Below, piece after piece: positions 59,369 through 64,000 of a DNA stretch of 64,000 bases (position 1 is the first letter of the stretch; every line of letters starts with the position of its first letter). The notes under the pieces are model-generated. The model worked only from the letters and a program-made list of their open reading frames with translations, ran no database searches and was not told where the DNA came from. The stretch is from positions 1 to 64,000 of the forward strand of contig JAEWJM010000011.1 of NCBI GenBank assembly GCA_023386585.1, in the 5' to 3' direction. The translations under genes were made by a program, and so were the position numbers. The DNA is from Bacteroidota bacterium. GTDB lineage: Bacteria > Bacteroidota > Bacteroidia > Flavobacteriales > Flavobacteriaceae.

Positions 59369-60352
59369 ATGTCTCAAAAAAACATACGTCTCGAAGTAAT
59401 GCAGTTCATCGAAAAAGACATTGATGCTTTCGTTGACGAATATCTTATCCCAATTGATACGATCTGGCAGCCGTCGGATTTTTTACCCAATTCTGAAGCG
59501 GAATCTTTCTTCGATGAGGTGAAGGAACTCCGTGAAATTGCCAAAGGCCTGCCGTATGACTTTTGGGTCGTCCTCGTTGGTGATACAATTACCGAAGAGG
59601 CACTGCCAACATACGAATCTTGGCTGATGACAGTAGAAGGTGTCGACCAGATCCAGGAAAACGGATGGTCAAAATGGGTCAGGAACTGGACCAGCGAAGA
59701 AAACCGCCACGGCGACCTTCTAAATAAGTACCTGTACCTTTCGGGCCGGGTTAATATGCGCGAGGTTGAGGTTACCACCCAACATCTTTTGGCTGATGGA
59801 TTTGATATCGGAACAGGAACCGATCCGTACAAAAACTTTGTCTATACCAGTTTCCAGGAATTGGCGACCTATATTTCGCACAACCGGGTGTCACAGCTTG
59901 CCAGGAATTATGGAGATAAAAAACTTTCAAAACTCTGCAAGATGATTGCAGGCGACGAAATGCGCCACCATCACGCGTACAGTGAATTCGTAAACAAAAT
60001 CTTCCAGGTCGATCCAAGTGAAATGATGCTTGCCTTTCAGTACATGATGAAGCGCAAGATCGTAATGCCCGCCCAGTTCCTTCGTGAATCGGGTGAAAAG
60101 GTCGGCGCGGCTTTCGAGCAATTCTCAGATTCGGCGCAGCGAATTGGCGTTTACACCGCTTTGGATTACGTCGAAATCATGCAAAAACTCATTGCGCGCT
60201 GGAATATCGACAAAGTGACCAATCTGACCGGCGAGGCAGAAAAGGCACGCGACTTCCTGATGAACCTTCCGGCACGGATGCTTCGTATTTCCGAGCGGAT
60301 CGTTATTCCGCAGGAGTCGCATCACTTCAAATGGGTTGAGCCTGCGCGTTAA
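59369..60352 (+). CDS. Acyl-ACP desaturase (FA_desaturase_2 family)
   Basis: A 327-residue soluble di-iron protein. The two iron-binding motifs are SEENRHGDLL and GDEMRHHHAY (EXXRH), spaced as in plant stearoyl-ACP desaturase. It inserts a double bond into acyl-ACP and needs ferredoxin and oxygen. Bacterial copies occur in actinobacteria and Bacteroidota. The reductase at 29980 could be an electron source, but nothing links them directly. The HD-domain gene starts 4 nt later. Confidence 0.93.
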   Translation: MSQKNIRLEVMQFIEKDIDAFVDEYLIPIDTIWQPSDFLPNSEAESFFDEVKELREIAKGLPYDFWVVLVGDTITEEALPTYESWLMTVEGVDQIQENGWSKWVRNWTSEENRHGDLLNKYLYLSGRVNMREVEVTTQHLLADGFDIGTGTDPYKNFVYTSFQELATYISHNRVSQLARNYGDKKLSKLCKMIAGDEMRHHHAYSEFVNKIFQVDPSEMMLAFQYMMKRKIVMPAQFLRESGEKVGAAFEQFSDSAQRIGVYTALDYVEIMQKLIARWNIDKVTNLTGEAEKARDFLMNLPARMLRISERIVIPQESHHFKWVEPAR

Positions 60353-60356
60353 GAAA

Positions 60357-61010
60357 ATGACTATCGAAAATCCGTTAATCAGCGAAACTGCCGAGTTCGT
60401 GAAGTCGGCTCTTGTAGGCGCGGAAGGCGGACACGACTGGTTTCACATTGAGCGTGTCTGGAAAAACGCATTGCTCATTGCCAAAAATGAAGAATGTGAT
60501 TTTCGTGTTGTTGAGCTGGCGGCGCTATTGCACGATATTGCCGACAGTAAATTCCACAATGGCGACGAAGCGATCGGGCCGGAAACAGCAAGAAAATTCC
60601 TTCAGTCGCGGGTTGATCCGCAAACCGCTTCGCATGTGGTAAAGATCATCGAAAATATATCTTTCAAGGGCGGAAATTTCGCCAACTCGTTCCATTCAAT
60701 TGAACTCGACATTGTGCGCGATGCGGATCGTCTCGATGCAATCGGTGCCATCGGAATTGCACGCGCCTTCAATTACGGCGGATTCAAAGGCCGATGCCTT
60801 TACGATCCTGCAATTGCACCAAACCTGACAATGTCGAAGGAAGAATATAAGAAATCAGAGGCGCCGACAATCAATCATTTTTATGAGAAATTGCTACTGC
60901 TAAAGGATAAGATGGCGACAAAAACCGGTCGCGCGATTGCCGAAAAAAGGCACCTTTTTATGGATGCCTTTCTGAAGGAGTTTTATGCCGAATGGGATGG
61001 TGACGCCTGA
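60357..61010 (+). CDS. HD domain phosphohydrolase
   Basis: A 217-residue protein starting MTIENPLISETAEFVK 4 nt after the desaturase stop. The HD signature is complete: GGHDWFHIERVW (first His), ALLHDIADSK (HD), and VRDADRLDAIG (second Asp). It resembles YedJ/YpgQ-type nucleotide hydrolases. The substrate is unknown. The 3' end overlaps the convergent enoyl-CoA hydratase gene by 28 nt. Confidence 0.92.
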   Translation: MTIENPLISETAEFVKSALVGAEGGHDWFHIERVWKNALLIAKNEECDFRVVELAALLHDIADSKFHNGDEAIGPETARKFLQSRVDPQTASHVVKIIENISFKGGNFANSFHSIELDIVRDADRLDAIGAIGIARAFNYGGFKGRCLYDPAIAPNLTMSKEEYKKSEAPTINHFYEKLLLLKDKMATKTGRAIAEKRHLFMDAFLKEFYAEWDGDA

Positions 61011-61792
61011 TTCTTTCCGGTGAATACGGCTTTTCTCTTTTCCATGAACGCCGAAGTTCCTTCCTTGAAATCGTTGGTGCCGAAGCAATATCCAAACGCT
61101 TTGATCTCTGTTTTATAGCCGTCAACGCCATCTTCAAAATTTGCATTGACCGCCTGGATTGCCATTCCGATCGCAATTGGTGAATTGCGCATGATCTTTT
61201 TGGCAATGCCGTAGCAAAAGTCGAGCAATGCCGACTGATCGACCACATGGTTTACCAATCCGAAAGAGTTTGCCTCTGCAGCCGAAATCATTCCGGCGGT
61301 CAGGATCATTTCAAGTGCGCGGCCTTTTCCAACCAATTGTGGAAGCCGTTGCGTCCCGCCATAACCCGGAATTACACCCAATGAAACTTCAGGCAAGCCC
61401 ATTTTTGCATTTTCCGAAGCCACGCGAATGTGGCACGCCATCGCAAGCTCAAGTCCACCGCCAAGCGCGAAACCGTTAATCGCCGCAATGATCGGCGTAG
61501 TCATATTTTCGATAAAGTTGAACAGCAGACGTTGTCCATCGGCGGCAAGTTGAGCGCCTTCTTCAACAGAAAAGTCGGCAAATTCAGCGATGTCAGCGCC
61601 GGCAACAAACGCTTTTTCGCCACTGCCGGTAATTACGATTGCCCGAACCGAATGATCGTCTTCAAGAGATTCCAATCCGTCGCGAAGTTCGCGGATCGTG
61701 AATTTGTTCAGGGCATTTAATTTTTCGGGACGATTGATCGTAACTGTTGCAATTCCCTCAATTGTGGTGATCAGTATATTTTCGTAGCTCAT
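60983..61792 (-). CDS. Enoyl-CoA hydratase/isomerase (crotonase family)
   Basis: A 269-residue protein. Oxyanion-hole strands and loops GSGEKAFVAGADIAEFA and ALGGGLELAMACHIRVA, and GLPEVSLGVIPGYGGTQRLP with both catalytic glutamates, match enoyl-CoA hydratase (short-chain, PaaF/Crt type). It hydrates 2-enoyl-CoA in fatty-acid or amino-acid degradation. The stop lies within the HD gene. The start is 1 nt from the histidine kinase stop, so they share a transcript. Confidence 0.93.
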   Translation of the reverse strand: MSYENILITTIEGIATVTINRPEKLNALNKFTIRELRDGLESLEDDHSVRAIVITGSGEKAFVAGADIAEFADFSVEEGAQLAADGQRLLFNFIENMTTPIIAAINGFALGGGLELAMACHIRVASENAKMGLPEVSLGVIPGYGGTQRLPQLVGKGRALEMILTAGMISAAEANSFGLVNHVVDQSALLDFCYGIAKKIMRNSPIAIGMAIQAVNANFEDGVDGYKTEIKAFGYCFGTNDFKEGTSAFMEKRKAVFTGKNQASPSHSA

Positions 61793-61793
61793 C

Positions 61794-63263
61794 TTATTGG
61801 TTTATTATCGGAAGGCAGACCGTAAAAGTGGTGCCTTTTCCGTATTGTGTTTCAAAAGTAATTGTTCCTTTATAATTTTCGATAATATTTTTTATAATTC
61901 CCAACCCAAGACCCATTCCGCTCGATTTCGTAGTAAATTTCGGCTCAAAGATGTGATTCACGTATTGCGGCTCGATTCCAGACCCATTATCCGAAACTAC
62001 GATCAACACATTGTTTTCCCTTTTTCGGATCGAAACCACAACCGATTTCTCAGGCTGCTCTGCCGGAATCGCCTGAATCGCGTTTTTAACCAGATTTGTA
62101 ATGATGCGAATCAGTTGCGTGCGGTCCATCTTGGAAATGATTTCCGTTTCCTCGCTTTCAAAATGTATAAAATCCTCATTGAAAATATCGAGCGCCAGGT
62201 CAACCACATTCACCACATTCAGGTTTTCATTTTGTTGCGCGGGCATTGACGCGAAGTTTGAAAATGCCGACGCCACCGCGCTCATCGTGTCAATTTGCTG
62301 AATCAACGTGTTTGAATAATCGCTGAGCTTTTGTTTCAGGTTCGGATCGTTCGGGTCGAATTTTCGCTGGAAATTCTGCACGGTTAGCCGCATCGGCGTC
62401 AGCGGGTTTTTTATTTCGTGCGCTACTTGTTTTGCCATTTCGCGCCAGGCTTCCTCACGCTCGCTCTGCGCAAGTTTGATCGCACTTTCTTCCAGTTCAT
62501 CAACCATTTGGTTGTAGGCTTTGATCAACAGATTGATCTCTTTGCTGTTCGCCTTCAGGACGATCTTTTCGTTTTTCTGGTTCAAGCTGGTTTCGGTAAT
62601 CTTATCGGAAATTGTCTTCAGCGATTGGGTTATATAGGTCGAAAGCAGATAAGCCAGCCCAAACGCAATGATCAGCATAAACGAATACACTTGTCCAAGC
62701 CGAATCAGGAAATTTCGCAATTCATTTTCGTAAAACCCGTCGTCTTCAACATACGGAAGGTTCAGGATTCCCAGGGGCTTGAACTTATCGTCCTTGATTT
62801 GGCTGTACGAAGACCGGTTTTTTCGTCCGTCGATTGTGCGAATGTCAACGTAGCGCTTTTCGATCGACGATTGCACCAGTTTTAAAATGTAGGGCGGGAT
62901 TGGCGGCGCGATGCTGTCGACGGAAAACGACGCTTTTGAAGATTTCAGCAATTTGCCGTCGAGTCCGTAAATATTGATTTCCAGATTATGGATGTCGGCC
63001 AGCTCATAGATTCGGTCTTTAAAGATCAGCGGCAGGTTTTCAGTCGTCAGCGGATAGGTTGTGGTCGAAAGGATATAGTTAATGTGTTCCTTTATCGCGT
63101 TTTCCTTATTTTCAAGGCGTTGCTGATGGTATTCCTTTGCCTCGCTTTTGAATTGTATAATCGAAATCGACGCCAGCAACACCGATGCGATCAGGATCAG
63201 GACGATCATCGAAAGGAAAATCCTGATTCGCAGTGAAAGCCTCGATACCCTGTAGGTTTGCAT
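61794..63263 (-). CDS. Membrane sensor histidine kinase, NtrY-like
   Basis: A 489-residue protein. Two transmembrane helices (about 12-32 and 190-212) enclose a periplasmic sensor domain of about 155 residues. A HAMP-like linker follows, then H-box VAHEIKNPLTPMRL (phospho-histidine, NtrY type), N-box LIRIITNLVKNAIQA, G1 VSDNGSGI and G2 GMGLGLGIIKNI. No response regulator gene is nearby, so its partner is unknown. It overlaps the HemJ-like gene by 1 nt and precedes the crotonase gene, an order I have seen in flavobacteria. Confidence 0.92.
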   Translation of the reverse strand: MQTYRVSRLSLRIRIFLSMIVLILIASVLLASISIIQFKSEAKEYHQQRLENKENAIKEHINYILSTTTYPLTTENLPLIFKDRIYELADIHNLEINIYGLDGKLLKSSKASFSVDSIAPPIPPYILKLVQSSIEKRYVDIRTIDGRKNRSSYSQIKDDKFKPLGILNLPYVEDDGFYENELRNFLIRLGQVYSFMLIIAFGLAYLLSTYITQSLKTISDKITETSLNQKNEKIVLKANSKEINLLIKAYNQMVDELEESAIKLAQSEREEAWREMAKQVAHEIKNPLTPMRLTVQNFQRKFDPNDPNLKQKLSDYSNTLIQQIDTMSAVASAFSNFASMPAQQNENLNVVNVVDLALDIFNEDFIHFESEETEIISKMDRTQLIRIITNLVKNAIQAIPAEQPEKSVVVSIRKRENNVLIVVSDNGSGIEPQYVNHIFEPKFTTKSSGMGLGLGIIKNIIENYKGTITFETQYGKGTTFTVCLPIINQ

Positions 63264-63820
63264 CAGCTATTGTTTTTTGCCCGCACGTTTTTATAAAACC
63301 TAAAGCCAAGCATGAGCAGAACCGAAAAGCTAATGATGCCTGCCAGTCCGTACATCCAATCGATCGCACTTTTCAGGATTACCAAAAAGACGACTGCAAA
63401 CAGGATTATTGTCGCGCCTTCGTTCCAGAGCCGCATATAATTCGACGAATATTTAACTTCGCCGCGTTGGAGCTGAAGGAATATCCGGTGACATTGCCAG
63501 TGATAAAGGTAAAGCAGGAACACGAAGCAAAGTTTGACGTGCATCCACGCCATTGAAAGCCAAGCGTTGCCAGTTGCGGTGCCAAAAATCATCAGGAATG
63601 CAAAAATACTTGCCAAAACTGCCGATGGCCAGGTGATAATATACCAAAGCCGGTAGGACATCAGGTTGAATTGCTTCTGGAGGATTTCCTTTTCAGGCGA
63701 CGGTTTGGCGGCCGCTTCGATTTGGTACACAAAAAGCCGAACGATATAAAAAAGCCCTGCGAACCACGTTATCACAAAGATCAGGTGCAGGGATTTCAGG
63801 TAATTGTAATATTGATCCAT
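63263..63820 (-). CDS. HemJ/CopD family membrane protein (probable protoporphyrinogen oxidase)
   Basis: A 185-residue protein with four to five transmembrane helices. KSLHLIFVITWFAGLFYIVR at the N-terminus (His12) and the YHWQC and WMHVKLCF segments fit the HemJ/UPF0093 family. HemJ oxidises protoporphyrinogen IX to protoporphyrin IX in haem synthesis. The next upstream gene ends with a ferrochelatase-like tail, which strongly supports HemJ rather than copper transport. The stop overlaps the kinase ATG (TGATG). Confidence 0.82.
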   Translation of the reverse strand: MDQYYNYLKSLHLIFVITWFAGLFYIVRLFVYQIEAAAKPSPEKEILQKQFNLMSYRLWYIITWPSAVLASIFAFLMIFGTATGNAWLSMAWMHVKLCFVFLLYLYHWQCHRIFLQLQRGEVKYSSNYMRLWNEGATIILFAVVFLVILKSAIDWMYGLAGIISFSVLLMLGFRFYKNVRAKNNS

Positions 63821-63866
63821 CGCGGTCGGTTAAGGGAAACCCTTTACCAAAAATAGGAATTATTTG

Positions 63867-64000
63867 TCAGACCGCGCCGACGGTATTTCCCGCCTCGGCC
63901 CATTCCTTGATCCAGCCGGCAAGCGTCTCCACCCAATCGTCATTGTCGTTCAGGCACGGAATCGCCAGAAATTCTTCACCGCCATGAGCCTTGAACTGGT
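63867..64000 (-). CDS. hemH: C-terminal end of a probable ferrochelatase (5' part outside window)
   Basis: Only 44 codons are visible, ending TGA at 63867. The peptide has HGGEEFLAIPCLNDNDDWVE and then WIKEWAEAG. The GGE..L..IP.LN....W pattern is the known C-terminus of Bacteroidota ferrochelatase, which inserts Fe2+ into protoporphyrin IX. The gene lies 46 nt before the HemJ-like gene, the preceding step of the same pathway. The call rests on a short piece and on context. Confidence 0.65.
   Translation of the reverse strand, partial: QFKAHGGEEFLAIPCLNDNDDWVETLAGWIKEWAEAGNTVGAV

Noticed and set aside
1..64000. tRNA, rRNA, riboswitch, insertion sequence or prophage
   Set aside because: I looked for tRNA-like ends, rRNA stretches, transposase or integrase motifs and long terminal inverted repeats, and found nothing convincing.

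Overview
The window comes from a member of the Bacteroidota, most likely a Flavobacteriaceae species close to Flavobacterium. The evidence is a C-terminal type IX secretion (T9SS) sorting domain, a SprE/PorW-type gliding and T9SS lipoprotein, flavobacterial families (DUF4254, DUF4292, DUF5687, DUF6341, DUF6427), an ATP synthase cluster without beta and epsilon genes, and many promoters of the form TTG-N17-23-TAnnTTTG instead of sigma70-type boxes. Most genes are about 45-50% GC by eye, high for the genus. No tRNA, rRNA, CRISPR array, transposase or integrase was seen.

Layout. 1-5608: two tandem paralogous CotH-kinase-type secreted proteins on the minus strand; the first runs off the left edge and the second ends in a T9SS signal. 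5945-9140: an AT-rich minus-strand cassette (methyltransferase, GtrB-like transferase, GtrII-like glucosyltransferase). 9454-24892: a surface polysaccharide locus with acetyltransferase, methyltransferase, Wzx flippase, Wzy-like polymerase, two UDP-GlcNAc 2-epimerases, three glycosyltransferases, O-antigen ligase family protein, UDP-glucuronate decarboxylase-like enzyme, lipid-linked initiating sugar phosphotransferase and CapK-like ligase. Together these could start, build, flip, polymerise and attach a glycan.

25015-33328: housekeeping and conserved genes (purD, DUF6341, DUF6427, upp, DUF4254, a GT9 transferase, a ferredoxin-type reductase, and a DUF5687/ABC ATPase exporter pair). 33475-43070: sprE-like lipoprotein, bactofilin, AtpZ-like and small membrane protein genes, then atpB-E-F-H, an extra secreted-protein gene, atpA and atpG, closed by a strong terminator. 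atpD and atpC are not in the window. 43133-50159: GNAT, a second flippase-like protein, dut, a sugar nucleotidyltransferase, TPR protein, DUF4292 lipoprotein and EnvC-like M23 protein, a probable envelope-biogenesis series.

50160-64000: thioesterase, an HU-like/SPOR fusion, dprA, trpS, two PlsC acyltransferases, a three-gene operon with a lipoprotein, an ECF sigma factor and a probable dual-membrane-spanning anti-sigma protein, recA, acyl-ACP desaturase, HD hydrolase, enoyl-CoA hydratase, an NtrY-like histidine kinase, a HemJ/CopD protein and the end of a probable ferrochelatase.

The most interesting items are the sigma/anti-sigma operon, whose regulator appears to reach from cytoplasm to outer membrane; the DNA-binding-like/SPOR fusion; the T9SS-exported kinase pair; the uncharacterised gene inside the ATP synthase cluster; and promoters placed exactly 5 nt from the start codon, which predict nearly leaderless mRNAs. 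Start codons were moved from the longest possible ORF wherever family alignment, a signal peptide, a terminator or a promoter box showed that the longest version was wrong. All family assignments were made by eye.
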